Below, one piece after another: positions 44,074 through 52,620 of a stretch of 64,000 nucleotides of DNA. The DNA is from Mesorhizobium waimense. Its GTDB lineage: Bacteria; Pseudomonadota; Alphaproteobacteria; Rhizobiales; Rhizobiaceae. Numbering within the stretch: position 1 is the first letter of the stretch; every line of letters starts with the position of its first letter. The notes below the pieces were generated by a model, which was given only the letters and a program-made list of their open reading frames with translations, was not told where the DNA came from and made no database searches. A program made the translations under genes and the position numbers. The DNA lies in NCBI RefSeq assembly GCF_003601975.1, contig NZ_QZWZ01000013.1, positions 124,001 through 188,000 of the forward strand, given 5' to 3'.

Positions 44074-44937
44074 TCAGTCGCCGTTGCCGCCGCGGGCGCT
44101 CATGCCGCGCGCGCTCATTCCCCTTGCACTCATGCCGCGCGCGCTCATCCCCCGCGCACTCATCCCGCGCGCGCTCATGCCGGCCGCATCCATGCCGCCG
44201 GGCCCGCCGCCGGGCCCCCCGCCGAACATCGCCGCAAGCAGCACATCCTCGAACATGCCTGTCTCGACATCCATGCGGATCGTGTAGTCGGCCTTGTCGT
44301 AGGACCAGACGCGCAGCCCATCGGAGAATTCGAAGTCGGCTGCGGCGAAGCCTGTAAGTCCAGTCGGACTAGGCGAACGGGCAGGGCTGAACTTACCAAG
44401 TTCCTCAGCGACAAGCTCCCCATCTCCGTGCACAAGGAACAGAATAGGTCTCCCAAGATCGTAGTAATTTCCCTCAAAACTAAAACCATATATTCTTGCG
44501 AACCTGCCACCCAGCAACTGATCCTCAAGGAAGCGATTCGGTCCGGCTCGGTTTCCAGCGCCTGGACGACGCCCGAGGAATTCGAATCCCTCCTCGAGTT
44601 TCATAAAATATCCGACATATCTATTCCCGCCGGCCACTCGTATTATCGCACCGGTAGCAGTGTCACCCTTGGTCCACGCCACAGCCGGGCCTGCGCCGTT
44701 TACGGTATAAATCTCATTCTGGTCTGAAATTTTTTGCTTCCAGACAACAACTAGGTTCGCATTGACTACGTTTACGCCATTCACATTCTTATTGTCGGAC
44801 AATGTCGGTATATTTCTCGCCGACGCTACTTGAGCTACAATAGGAGCCAGAAGTGGATTTACCAATTGTAGGTCGATTACAGTATGCCCAAATAAGTTTA
44901 TACCTGAGACGCTAAGAAGACTTTCTACCATCGACAT
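44074..44937 (-). CDS. Unknown protein with C-terminal MSARG pentapeptide repeats; candidate RiPP precursor
   Basis: A 287-aa (or 285-aa, from the second ATG, which has better spacing to GGAGGA) protein, last gene of the YcaO-TfuA cassette. Residues 1 to about 235 look globular, beta-rich and unlike any family I recognise (VVNANLVVVWKQKISD, IRVAGGNRYVGYFMKL, WSYDKADYTIRMDVETG). A Gly/Pro linker (FGGGPGGGPGG) follows, then MDAAG and six perfect MSARG repeats, ending GNGD. Known YcaO-TfuA substrates can carry repeated short cores after a leader, so I infer this may be the modified substrate. It could instead be a structural protein with a basic repeat tail. The gene body is more AT-rich than its surroundings. 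Confidence 0.7.
   Translation of the reverse strand: MSMVESLLSVSGINLFGHTVIDLQLVNPLLAPIVAQVASARNIPTLSDNKNVNGVNVVNANLVVVWKQKISDQNEIYTVNGAGPAVAWTKGDTATGAIIRVAGGNRYVGYFMKLEEGFEFLGRRPGAGNRAGPNRFLEDQLLGGRFARIYGFSFEGNYYDLGRPILFLVHGDGELVAEELGKFSPARSPSPTGLTGFAAADFEFSDGLRVWSYDKADYTIRMDVETGMFEDVLLAAMFGGGPGGGPGGMDAAGMSARGMSARGMSARGMSARGMSARGMSARGGNGD
44089..44193 (-). repeat. Seven tandem 15-bp units encoding MDAAG and 6 x MSARG
   Basis: Methionine codons fall every 15 bp (44191, 44176, 44161, 44146, 44131, 44116, 44101 on the plus strand). The six MSARG units are identical as peptide but differ in Ser (AGC/AGT), Ala (GCG/GCA/GCC), Arg (CGC/CGG/AGG) and Gly (GGG/GGC/GGA) codons. Confidence 0.9.
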
Positions 44938-44992
44938 TCTCCTCCATTATTAAAGAAGTCCTCAAAGAATACGCTATAAAATGCACAACGTA

Positions 44993-45175
44993 TCACGAAC
45001 TACCCTTTGAACTTTTGGATCGACGTGCAACTTCTATTCCATGGATCACAACATATTTTCGATCGTTTTCACGCCATATTACGCTTATTAACTTGCCAAC
45101 ATCTGCCGGTATGCTGTTAACGTGCGTTTGCAATAATTCTATGCTATCCATAATTTCTGTCACGACGTATTGCAT
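44993..45175 (-). CDS. Small 60-aa protein of the YcaO-TfuA cassette
   Basis: The ATG at 45175 is preceded by AAGGAGGA at ideal spacing, so it is preferred to the ATG at 45202. The product starts MQYVVTEIMDSIELLQTH, has a charged middle (WRENDRKYVVIHG) and a basic, Ser/Lys-rich tail (RRSKSSKGSS). It lies 45 bp after the metallopeptidase gene and about 56 bp before the MSARG-repeat gene. It could be a small recognition or chaperone protein, or itself a leader-type precursor. No family recognised; AT-rich DNA. Confidence 0.65.
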   Translation of the reverse strand: MQYVVTEIMDSIELLQTHVNSIPADVGKLISVIWRENDRKYVVIHGIEVARRSKSSKGSS

Positions 45176-45220
45176 AAGATATTCCTCCTTTGTTCGACTC
45201 AAAGAACGCAGATCCTGTTT

Positions 45221-46621
45221 CTAGCCAGGTTGTTTCGCGCCCTCGTATGTCTCGCAATACGATAGCCGCCTTGCACAACAAGCGTCCTGACGTGCCGGCA
45301 CAAACACCCTCGGCAGATCGAAGTGGCTCTTCGGCCCGGGCGGCTTGAGTCTCGGCCCCGCGCTTGCAAAACCGATGGCTCGGCGTCCGAGATTTACATC
45401 GAGAATCCTGCGCCAGCGTCCGCCGGTCACTATGCGGTCGACGGCGCGCAGCGTGTTGCCGACGGCCGCATAGCTCAGATCGTCAGGTTCGAGCCGGCGC
45501 CAAGTTTCGGCGAGCAGCATGCCGAGTTCGTCGCGCGAGGCGACCAGCGCCTCGCGAAAATCTGCCGGCGCTGCGGCATAGGCCTCGTCGAAGATCGGCT
45601 GAATGATGCGGAAATAGTCTGGGCTGTCCTCGAGCCTGTCGGAAAGGTCTTCCTGTCCTTGGCTGATCAGCCCGCGCGCGACGAGCTCCTCGTGGAACAG
45701 GTCGACGAAGACGTCGAACATCGCGCCGGTGAGCGGCTGGGCGAGCGCGTGCTCGTCGTGCCAGCCGCGCACAAAATCGAGCATGGACAGGGGGTTGGCG
45801 GCGAGCCTAATCTGGTCGTTGCTGGACAATTCGGCGATGCGGTTGACGAGATTGCGGGTGTAGAGATTTCCGTGGCTGGTCTCCAGCAGCTCGTCGATGA
45901 CAGAATCGAAATGCAGGGCGGCGATCAGCGCGGTCAGGTCGGCGGCGGATTCATGGAAGCCGTAATATTCGGCGGACGCCGTTCCCGGATCGGGCACGCC
46001 GATGACCGAATAGATGATGCAGTGCCCGACCTCGTGCGCGATGACGTCGAAGTTCAGGCTGAAGGGCTCGATGCCGCCGTCCTCGCTCTCATGGATGCCG
46101 ACCTCCAGGAAGCCGTAGCCCATGAAGGCGTTTTCCAGAAGATTGCGCTGGATGACCAGCTCCAGCCGGTCGAAGTCGCGCCGGAAATGCCAGGCGATCG
46201 GATGGCCGAAATATTTCTCCCATACGTCGAGCGTGCAGCGCACCGAGCCGAACAGATGAGCAGCCTCGAACTCAGGATCTTCCGGCGCGATGTGGTCGAA
46301 ATGTCCCTCGCGATTGGGAAGCGCAGGCGGAAAGATATCGCCCCGCCACGGCGGCAGCAGATAGAGCGGGTCGCCGCGCAGATTTTCCACTAGTCCGTAA
46401 GCAAGCGGCTTGCCGATGGGATCGACGACATACATGCGATCATTACCAGGCCCTGGGCCTATAGTCCCGGCAGGCGACGATACGATAACAGTTTCAGGTT
46501 CGCGGAAAGGCGTAAGAAACGGCGCCTGGGCAAACAGCCTGAAGCGCGTTCCGTTTTTGACTACGCAGCCTTCCCCTCTAAATGCCATGCTCGTCCCACC
46601 TACGGACAGAGGCATCCACAT
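45221..46621 (-). CDS. Thermolysin-like zinc metallopeptidase of the YcaO-TfuA cassette
   Basis: A 466-aa protein. The zinc motif is HEVGH in NFDVIAHEVGHCIIYS, and about 30 residues later GFHESAADLTALIA supplies the Glu ligand in the position of the M4/M36 GxxNExxSD box, so it is a gluzincin-type peptidase. No signal peptide is evident, which suggests cytoplasmic action. The C-terminus carries a Cys-rich tail (DACCARRLSYC). The start at 46621 is tentative; MAFRGEG at about 46588 is possible. In this operon it may be the leader or core-releasing peptidase, which is inference from position. Confidence 0.75.
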   Translation of the reverse strand: MWMPLSVGGTSMAFRGEGCVVKNGTRFRLFAQAPFLTPFREPETVIVSSPAGTIGPGPGNDRMYVVDPIGKPLAYGLVENLRGDPLYLLPPWRGDIFPPALPNREGHFDHIAPEDPEFEAAHLFGSVRCTLDVWEKYFGHPIAWHFRRDFDRLELVIQRNLLENAFMGYGFLEVGIHESEDGGIEPFSLNFDVIAHEVGHCIIYSVIGVPDPGTASAEYYGFHESAADLTALIAALHFDSVIDELLETSHGNLYTRNLVNRIAELSSNDQIRLAANPLSMLDFVRGWHDEHALAQPLTGAMFDVFVDLFHEELVARGLISQGQEDLSDRLEDSPDYFRIIQPIFDEAYAAAPADFREALVASRDELGMLLAETWRRLEPDDLSYAAVGNTLRAVDRIVTGGRWRRILDVNLGRRAIGFASAGPRLKPPGPKSHFDLPRVFVPARQDACCARRLSYCETYEGAKQPG

Positions 46622-46655
46622 TTTATTGGCCGCAGCATCACCGGCCGCGGCAAAG

Positions 46656-47987
46656 TCATGCTAACGAACTTTCGCCCGCGGCGCCAGAGTCATTCCCTAA
46701 CGCGCGTTGGGTTGTGAAAGTATAGTCACGGGCCAAAAGCTCGTAGAACTTGTCCACGCCGACAAGCCCGATAGAGGCGGCATGGTCGGCAAGGTCTTCA
46801 GGAACGGCCTGGCCGAGGCATTTCTCGAAATACCAAACTGCCAACAGGGCACGCGGCACCGGCGCAGATGTCGACGCCGATCGCCGCCTGGCCAGAGCCT
46901 GCTCACGGTAGCCGCTGTAGAGATCGAGTTCGCGCAGCCGGTCCAGCATACCCTGATGAAGGGCGACATCGCGATCTCGTGCCAGCGCCTCGATACGGGC
47001 GTTGTCCTCCAGAATAAGCTCCACTCCCGCGAGGTCCGTGCCGTTCTCTCCTGCCCAGCGGATTACGTCAGTTTGCCGCATGAACCCGCGCCGCGAGCGG
47101 AACTCACGGGTCGCGCGCTTTACGGCTTGGCGATCGGGCGCTGCATCGCCGTCACTCCGTGCCAGCAGTCGAAGCAGGGCATCGCGACGCACTTGCGCGT
47201 AGTCGCCCCGCAACCGAAGTTCGTCCAGGATGGCTTCCGCTTCGACCGTGGTCGCTTCGTCGTTCCTCAGCGTTTCGCTGCGCCAGTGTGCGTTGTGCCA
47301 GTTCTCGGTCCACTCGAAATGGAATGTCGGTGGCTCGGGTTTCGCGCCGCTACGGATGAACGCGTCCATCTGGCTCAACAGTTCGAGCGCGTCGTCGCGC
47401 TTACGATCAACCTTTCCCGTTCGCAACCACTCGGAAAGCGCCTGCATCTGCTCTGGATCGCCAATATCCTCCAGCAGACCGCGCCAGGTTCTCAATTGAT
47501 AAAAGCGCGCTTTCGCACCGGCGGCGAGACGTATTCCGGTGGCTTGGTCGATGATTCGTCCTTCGACCGCCTTTTCGAGCGTCGCGCGAATGTTGACCAT
47601 CGGTTCGCTGAGGCGGATGTAACCGGTTTCTGGGGGGCCATGGATGAGCGCCACCTCATCGTCATCGGTGAGCTCGCCGTCCCGATACGCTTCGAAGATG
47701 CGGCCGACCCCGCGCATGCCGAAAGAATGGAGCTCCGCGGCCCGCAGCGCCCCCATGCTGGATGCGCCGAACACGGCGATCCTGTGTGCAAGCGCCCATA
47801 GTATTTCCTTATGCAGCACCGCCGCCTGTCCGTCGAAATAGCCGTCGATGATGCCAATGGCTCTGGGACTCCGGCAGGCTGCTGCATAGAACTCGCCCTG
47901 ACGCACCGGCGGCCTGAACTCGAAGCCGTCATAACCTGCTACATCTTCTGTTCTCACACTGGGGCCGCAGAAGACGACCGCGTTCAC
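46656..47987 (-). CDS. TfuA-like protein, YcaO partner
   Basis: A 443-aa TfuA family protein. The TfuA core occupies residues 1-220: AVVFCGPSV, the conserved IGIIDGYFDG, HKEILWALAHRIAVFGASSMGALRAAEL and the DDEVALIHGPPE block. The remaining C-terminal half is an extension found in proteobacterial members. TfuA proteins activate YcaO enzymes for backbone thioamidation (known in McrA modification and thioamidated peptides). The GTG start overlaps the YcaO stop (GTGA at 47984-47987), so the two are made together. Confidence 0.92.
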   Translation of the reverse strand: MNAVVFCGPSVRTEDVAGYDGFEFRPPVRQGEFYAAACRSPRAIGIIDGYFDGQAAVLHKEILWALAHRIAVFGASSMGALRAAELHSFGMRGVGRIFEAYRDGELTDDDEVALIHGPPETGYIRLSEPMVNIRATLEKAVEGRIIDQATGIRLAAGAKARFYQLRTWRGLLEDIGDPEQMQALSEWLRTGKVDRKRDDALELLSQMDAFIRSGAKPEPPTFHFEWTENWHNAHWRSETLRNDEATTVEAEAILDELRLRGDYAQVRRDALLRLLARSDGDAAPDRQAVKRATREFRSRRGFMRQTDVIRWAGENGTDLAGVELILEDNARIEALARDRDVALHQGMLDRLRELDLYSGYREQALARRRSASTSAPVPRALLAVWYFEKCLGQAVPEDLADHAASIGLVGVDKFYELLARDYTFTTQRALGNDSGAAGESSLA

Positions 47988-49318
47988 AGAGCGGCTCCCA
48001 GGGTGCGGCGGGCCCGTTCGCCCGGCACGTAGCCGCCGTGATCGTCCGGTCCTTCGAGGCCGGGTATCACCACTTTGACAACCGGCAAGCCGATGTCCTC
48101 CTTACTGAGGTCGACGGCGACAACCTCCGTGACTCTCGCCGCTTGCAACCTATTGATCAACCAACCCAAATTCGACACTATCCCGACATTTTCAGCGGCG
48201 GCAATCCGCCTGTCAGGAGAATGCTCGGATAAAAGTCTTTCAGCGAGCCGGTGGCGGTTCTCCCGATACGCTTCGCGATATTCCTCGGGCTGCAGATCGT
48301 CGCGCGCCCCGGAAACGTAGGTCGTTCGAACCTGCGCGGCCTCGATTAGCGCCTTGAGCAATGCGATTTCCGGCACCGGATGCGCTGCAGCGCCGATGCC
48401 GTGATGGCTCTTTCGATCGCGTTGATCGGCGATCAGGCAAAAGAACGCTGGCACACCGATGTCCGAAGTCGTTTCCCACCCCGCTACGCGGAAGTCGGCG
48501 CGTTTCAGTTTTTCAAGCACGTCTCGGCAAGGACCGTCCGGCGCGCTGCCAAGATCGACCCCGGTGCTCCTTCGTTGGGCAGACGGCAGGCGGTTCCAAA
48601 GGGCGGTCGCATCGCGTTCGACAACCTCGCAAATTGCGTGATGGATCGCCTCGTCGTAGCTGCCGCCCGAGGCTAGCCCATTGCTGCTGCAATCAAAATA
48701 GCCGCTTCCCGGCGGCGCAGGCACCGTGAAGTTTGCACGGACGCACTCGAACGGCAGCCACCTGCCTTCGTGCGAAATCAAATCCGTGCCCTCTATCCAA
48801 AGCGTCACGAGATCGCGGGTAAACTGTTCGCCGGCAACTCGCGGCAGACGATCAATTTCAGCAAAGCTGTGTGAATGCGAGAGTTCCGCCATGCTGCCGA
48901 GCTTTAGTGGAAGCTCTATGTGTTCGGCGTGGTAAAGTTCCACACTTTCCATCAACCCGGACGCGATCGCGGCATCCATGTCGGTGCCCTTGCCTTGCGA
49001 TACCGCAAGCGACCGGGCATTCGGCCGGCACACCATCACCACAGGTATGCCAATACGATCGAGCCCGGTCAGGTTGGCGACCCGAGTAATCCCCATACGG
49101 GCCCAATGCGGTTTTACCCGCGCAATAGCTTTGCCTGCATCTCCTCCATATTGAGGAGTCTTTGATGAAACTAAAGGCGCGCCATCCACGGCTGACACTT
49201 CGAGCTCTGACCTAACCACCACGAACATCGTGTGCTTAGGAGGCAGCCTAACGACTTTAATAGGTTCGTAACAGGGAGATTCACAGGCAACGCGGGTCGG
49301 CCCAAAGGAGGCAAGCAT
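47984..49318 (-). CDS. YcaO family cyclodehydratase/thioamidation enzyme
   Basis: A 444-aa ATP-dependent YcaO protein. ATP/Mg-binding positions are recognisable: SGLMESVELYHAE (SxxxExxE) and HAICEVVERDA (ExxER), with FFCLIADQ and SNLGWLINRL later. The C-terminus lacks a PxPxP end, as in TfuA-dependent YcaOs that make thioamides rather than azolines. It is the first gene of the cassette. The ATG at 49318 has a weak ribosome site. About 190 bp upstream are free for a promoter. Confidence 0.92.
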   Translation of the reverse strand: MLASFGPTRVACESPCYEPIKVVRLPPKHTMFVVVRSELEVSAVDGAPLVSSKTPQYGGDAGKAIARVKPHWARMGITRVANLTGLDRIGIPVVMVCRPNARSLAVSQGKGTDMDAAIASGLMESVELYHAEHIELPLKLGSMAELSHSHSFAEIDRLPRVAGEQFTRDLVTLWIEGTDLISHEGRWLPFECVRANFTVPAPPGSGYFDCSSNGLASGGSYDEAIHHAICEVVERDATALWNRLPSAQRRSTGVDLGSAPDGPCRDVLEKLKRADFRVAGWETTSDIGVPAFFCLIADQRDRKSHHGIGAAAHPVPEIALLKALIEAAQVRTTYVSGARDDLQPEEYREAYRENRHRLAERLLSEHSPDRRIAAAENVGIVSNLGWLINRLQAARVTEVVAVDLSKEDIGLPVVKVVIPGLEGPDDHGGYVPGERARRTLGAAL

Positions 49319-49705
49319 TGATCAACAGAGAACCGATTTGGTGGGATAGATACGCGCTATGCCCCTTTCCGTCCAGGTGGGTCCGGCAGAGAAAGCGTCC
49401 TCGTATTAGCTTGGGCTTGCGGTGGTCCCGAATACCAACAATTGATAATGTGGCTACACCGAGCAATTCGAAAGAGCCGAACTTTGAGCCGGCGCCGATA
49501 GCTTCCGGTGGGAGATCCACCAGCAGGTCTGCACGCCGAGAACGGCGATGTGAGCGCCGAGGCAATTATTGTGCTAGAATATTGGCGGCGCGAAACACCG
49601 TTGCGGGAGTGGCAGCGGTTACCAGAATTTGAGATCGAGCTGATCGATTGAGGGACTTCCCGCCGATCTCCGGCGAGCCCGGGGACGACCTGCGGCCAAC
49701 CACCT
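49319..49705. other. Interval upstream of ycaO with one short plus-strand frame
   Basis: Probably contains the cassette promoter, though no clear consensus was found. A 47-codon plus-strand frame (GTG 49508 to stop 49649-49651) encodes a Trp/Glu-rich tail (VLEYWRRETPLREWQRLPEF type) and may be a remnant or a small gene. No precursor-like peptide with a ribosome site was found here on the minus strand. Confidence 0.35.
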
Positions 49706-50272
49706 CTACCGATCCACACTGATAAACCGCGGGCAGCCGGTCACTGCATAACTTGGCCTCGCGAACGTCACTGTTGCAGTGAAATAGTGACACACGACCC
49801 CGTCAGTCGCTTTCTCTTGGTGATAGAGAACCCCTGTCGACGTGGCGAGCATCGCGCCAACGACCACGTCGGATGAGACCGCCGTCGCCAACAGGATCAG
49901 CGCGCACGCCTCGATCGCTCTATGCGACCAAGGCGCAGGCGGCGGCGGTGCGTTTGCGGCGATCCTGGCAGCCATTTCTCGGGCTCGCTGTTCCTCTGCG
50001 TGAGCAGCAATTCGGGCTTCGCGCGCGTCCCTCAACTCCTGAGCATAACGCTGCCTGGAATGCGCAGTGGCCACCTGTGAATTGGCATCCAGCCATACCT
50101 TGAGTAAGTCAGGTCGAATGCGCACCCGTTGGCATCCATACCCCCCACCCCACTTGCGCTCTTTCATCGATGCCTCAAAAAGCTTGGCCCACGCTTCCCA
50201 AGTCAGGGGCATGTCATCGGCGCCGGGAAGTTGCCGGATGATGGGATAGTCCTTTGGCGTGTAGACCGGCAT
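49706..50272 (-). CDS. Hypothetical membrane-anchored protein, 188 aa
   Basis: Starts at MPVYTPKDYPIIRQLPG, 11 bp after the upstream gene's stop. It has a soluble N-terminal part (MPLTWEAWAKLFEASMKERKWGG), a charged helix of coiled-coil type (residues 75-115), a proline run (PPPPAPW) and one hydrophobic helix (ACALILLATAVSSDVVVGAML). The tail includes two Cys. No family is recognised. It pairs with the IYHVPG-domain gene in what looks like a two-gene unit. Confidence 0.55.
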   Translation of the reverse strand: MPVYTPKDYPIIRQLPGADDMPLTWEAWAKLFEASMKERKWGGGYGCQRVRIRPDLLKVWLDANSQVATAHSRQRYAQELRDAREARIAAHAEEQRAREMAARIAANAPPPPAPWSHRAIEACALILLATAVSSDVVVGAMLATSTGVLYHQEKATDGVVCHYFTATVTFARPSYAVTGCPRFISVDR

Positions 50273-50283
50273 TGCCACAACTT

Positions 50284-50652
50284 TCAACGCTTTGCTCTCC
50301 GCCAGCCAGCAGCGCGCGCCTCGGCTTCGCTGCAGAACCAGCGTTCGCCATACTGAGGGCTGATCTTGGTCTCCCAATAATGTTCCTGGCCGGGGACATG
50401 GTAGATCCGCTCCCCGGTGTTGATGCTGATATTGCCCTTGATCTCGCAACCGCCCGCGCTGCCGAGCCATGCCTTGGGCACGCTGGCGACGCTTTCGAGG
50501 CTGCTTGGGCTGACAGTGAAAAAGGCAGCGAGGGGAACCATCACCAACGGGAATATATATCGCAGGCGCCACGAACTCCGCCGTCGCTTCCCGAGATGCT
50601 TCCGCCAACGGTCAGCCTGATTGGCACCTTGATGACGCTGGACTTTGCCCAC
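50284..50652 (-). CDS. Membrane-anchored protein with C-terminal IYHVPG (sunset-type) domain
   Basis: A 122-aa protein: basic N-terminus, a membrane helix (YIFPLVMVPLAAFFTV), and a C-terminal compact domain with CEIKGNISINTGERIYHVPG and GERWFCSEAEARAAGWRRA. This domain is common in rhizobial nuclease-type and small secreted proteins, and is named the sunset domain in some annotations. It probably faces the periplasm. The precise start is uncertain. Confidence 0.7.
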   Translation of the reverse strand: MGKVQRHQGANQADRWRKHLGKRRRSSWRLRYIFPLVMVPLAAFFTVSPSSLESVASVPKAWLGSAGGCEIKGNISINTGERIYHVPGQEHYWETKISPQYGERWFCSEAEARAAGWRRAKR

Positions 50653-50705
50653 GCCCCTTCTCCCCGAAGGGAGAATGCTTCCAACTCGCGGAAGAGTCCA
50701 GAAGC

Positions 50706-50876
50706 CTAGCCGGACCGTGGCGCCAACTCACAGCAGCGGAACTGCTCGCCGTTCCTGCTTTTCGCCTTGCGACGTTCGACCTCGCGCCACGCTTCATGCT
50801 CGGAACGAGCGGCGACGGTGCCAATCTCGGGATCGAACACGATGATTGTTCCTTCATGCGTCCAAATAGCGATCAT
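50706..50876 (-). CDS. Small hypothetical protein, 56 aa
   Basis: The frame starts at MIAIWTHEGTIIVFDPEIG and has a charged helix (SEHEAWREVERRKAKSR). Sequence upstream in the same frame is not coding-like. It could be a small conserved protein, but only length and composition support it. Confidence 0.4.
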   Translation of the reverse strand: MIAIWTHEGTIIVFDPEIGTVAARSEHEAWREVERRKAKSRNGEQFRCCELAPRSG

Positions 50877-51675
50877 GCGCGCCCCCCGGCGCTGGATCTC
50901 AGTCGATGAAAGATGCTCTCCGGCCAGATGGTCCCGCAAGCTGGACCCAAGGCCCCCCGGCGACGTGGCCACTTGGGCATGCCGATTGGACTTCGGTCGC
51001 ACGATCGATTGGGACTGCGGGGGTGATCGAGCATCGCACAGGGCCAAAGGTGCCCCTTATTGGGTCAATGCGTGTGGCACCGCAATTGGCGAGGCGTCGT
51101 ATTTTTTGATGTGGCACTACATCATATACGGTGGATAATACCACTCGAGAGCTTTGGCTTCCTCTTCGGGTGTCATCGGACGGGACTCCCATGAGTCCGT
51201 TCGCGCGATGTAGCGTCGCCAAACGGGCCTGCCCGCTTGCGTTGATGTCTTCATGCCAGCCAGTAAAACCCAACAGGGCAACAGCACTTGCCGGATCAAT
51301 CGAAGCCGCCTTGCTGCGGCGCTTTGGGTCGCCCTGAGGCTTATGCCCAGAATGTGTCCCAGGCGTAGAGGTCGTAGATATACTCCCGGCCGTCCATCGC
51401 CTTGCCGCCAGTCTCGCACGCTAGTGAGCCTGCCTGAAGCCGCGGTTCTATTAGGCGCCGCTCAGAATGTCCCAAACAGCGGATTTTGCTCATACGGTGC
51501 CGCTGCCTGTAGAGATTCTATCGCGGCTTTCTGGCCTTCAAGACCGATCCCACGTCGGCCAGGCGGCATTGAGCGTGATGAATGCGCCGCCCATAGTGGC
51601 CGTGCTCAGCCACAGCCGCTAGCAATATCCGCCGCATGGCCAACCTGCTGCAGGTCTTGGGGCTACGGCAGCGCC
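50877..51675. other. Gene-poor interval
   Basis: No gene of convincing length. A 45-codon minus-strand frame (51117-51254, MKTSTQAGRPVWRRYIAR start, acidic PMTPEEEAKALEWYYPP end) could be a very small gene or a remnant. Everything else appears non-coding or decayed. Confidence 0.35.
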
Positions 51676-51957
51676 ATGGAGAGCGTGGACCGCACCAGGA
51701 TGAGCCGCGCGCTCTACCTGTCTGTCCAGAGGATGCTGGCTGCCGGCGCCATCTCGAAGGGAGCAGCCGCCAGCGCAATCGCCTCAACAGCCGAAGGCTA
51801 CTCCTTCCCGACAAATCTCGATCGCGATCGCGTTTCGGCGGGTTGGCGCCGGGAAACCGCCATCTAGGCACTGTTCCATCGTGCTATCGACGCCGGCCTG
51901 ACACCGGAAGACTTCGGCTAGGCGCTAGACGAACAGGCCGCCAAGAAGCTCACATGA
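51676..51957 (+). pseudogene. Hypothetical gene interrupted by two amber codons
   Basis: One continuous plus-strand frame reads MESVDRTRMSRALYLSVQ ... GWRRETAI, TAG, ALFHRAIDAGLTPEDFG, TAG, ALDEQAAKKLT, TGA. The protein-like character continues across both TAG codons (51865-51867 and the second near 51919), so this is best explained as a gene decayed by two nonsense changes. No family recognised. Confidence 0.5.
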
Positions 51958-52046
51958 GATTGGCGGGCGCCGTGCTTAACAGAAGCGAAGAGGCACGCAC
52001 CAGCTGGGCCTATCGCAATGAAGGAAGGGCCCGAATTGCGGACGAC

Positions 52047-52620
52047 CTAGACGCGGATGCGCTGCCTTAATCTCGCATGAAGCTGCACGGCTGGCTCATG
52101 CTCAAGTTCGACTACCACAGCGAAGCGCTGGCTGACTTCCTGCTCCTCCGCCCAGCCTCCCGCGCAACGCACCACCAGATAATACTCGTCACCATAAGCT
52201 GCGGTGTCCTGCACGAAGTTCTTAACTGCAGTTTGAAGCGTAAGACCGTCGCGGCTCTTCGGCCCAGGTTTCATGTCGCATTGAAATTTCGAAGCAATGC
52301 CCGGCGGGTCTCCTTCGTTCGCCGCCCGCGCGCGGAAATGAGCAAACACTTCTTGAGAGGGGCAGCCGCGCAAGAGCCGGAAGTTCATCTTTGTCCCAAT
52401 GTATTCAGCTCGTGTGCGACGGACCGGCGGATCGAAGGCAAGAGATACTCGGATTGTGCGCCTGCCTTTGCTCTGAAACTCTCGCGGTATCGGCACCCGG
52501 TAAACGGCGAAATGATTTATCGCCAAGGTGTCTTCCGTGTAGAGCACTACGCGATGATCATCGGAATAGGCAGCGCGACCCCAATCGACTTGGCCGTTTC
52601 CGCATAGCCGCCATGAAGAC
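52047..52620 (-). pseudogene. C-terminal fragment of an S8 (subtilisin-like) peptidase
   Basis: The frame lacks any credible start and contains a segment typical of the C-terminal domain of large S8 peptidases (FAVYRVPIP, RRTIRVSLAFDPPVRRTRAEYIG, MNFRLLRGCP, WAEEQEVSQRFAVVVELEH). The catalytic Asp-His-Ser domain is missing. Some S8 peptidases with this C-terminus act with AAA ATPases in phage defence, so this may be the relic of such a system. Confidence 0.65.

Noticed and set aside
44096..44193. 15-bp tandem repeats as a CRISPR array
   Set aside because: Units are too short, have no spacers and lie in frame in a coding region.
43847..44287. 146-aa plus-strand frame with repeated LMPRALIPRA
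   Set aside because: It is the antisense reading of the MSARG repeats fused to the GNAT remnant.
49281..49565. 94-aa minus-strand frame overlapping the ycaO start as a precursor peptide
   Set aside because: Overlaps ycaO, lacks a ribosome site and has no leader/core character.
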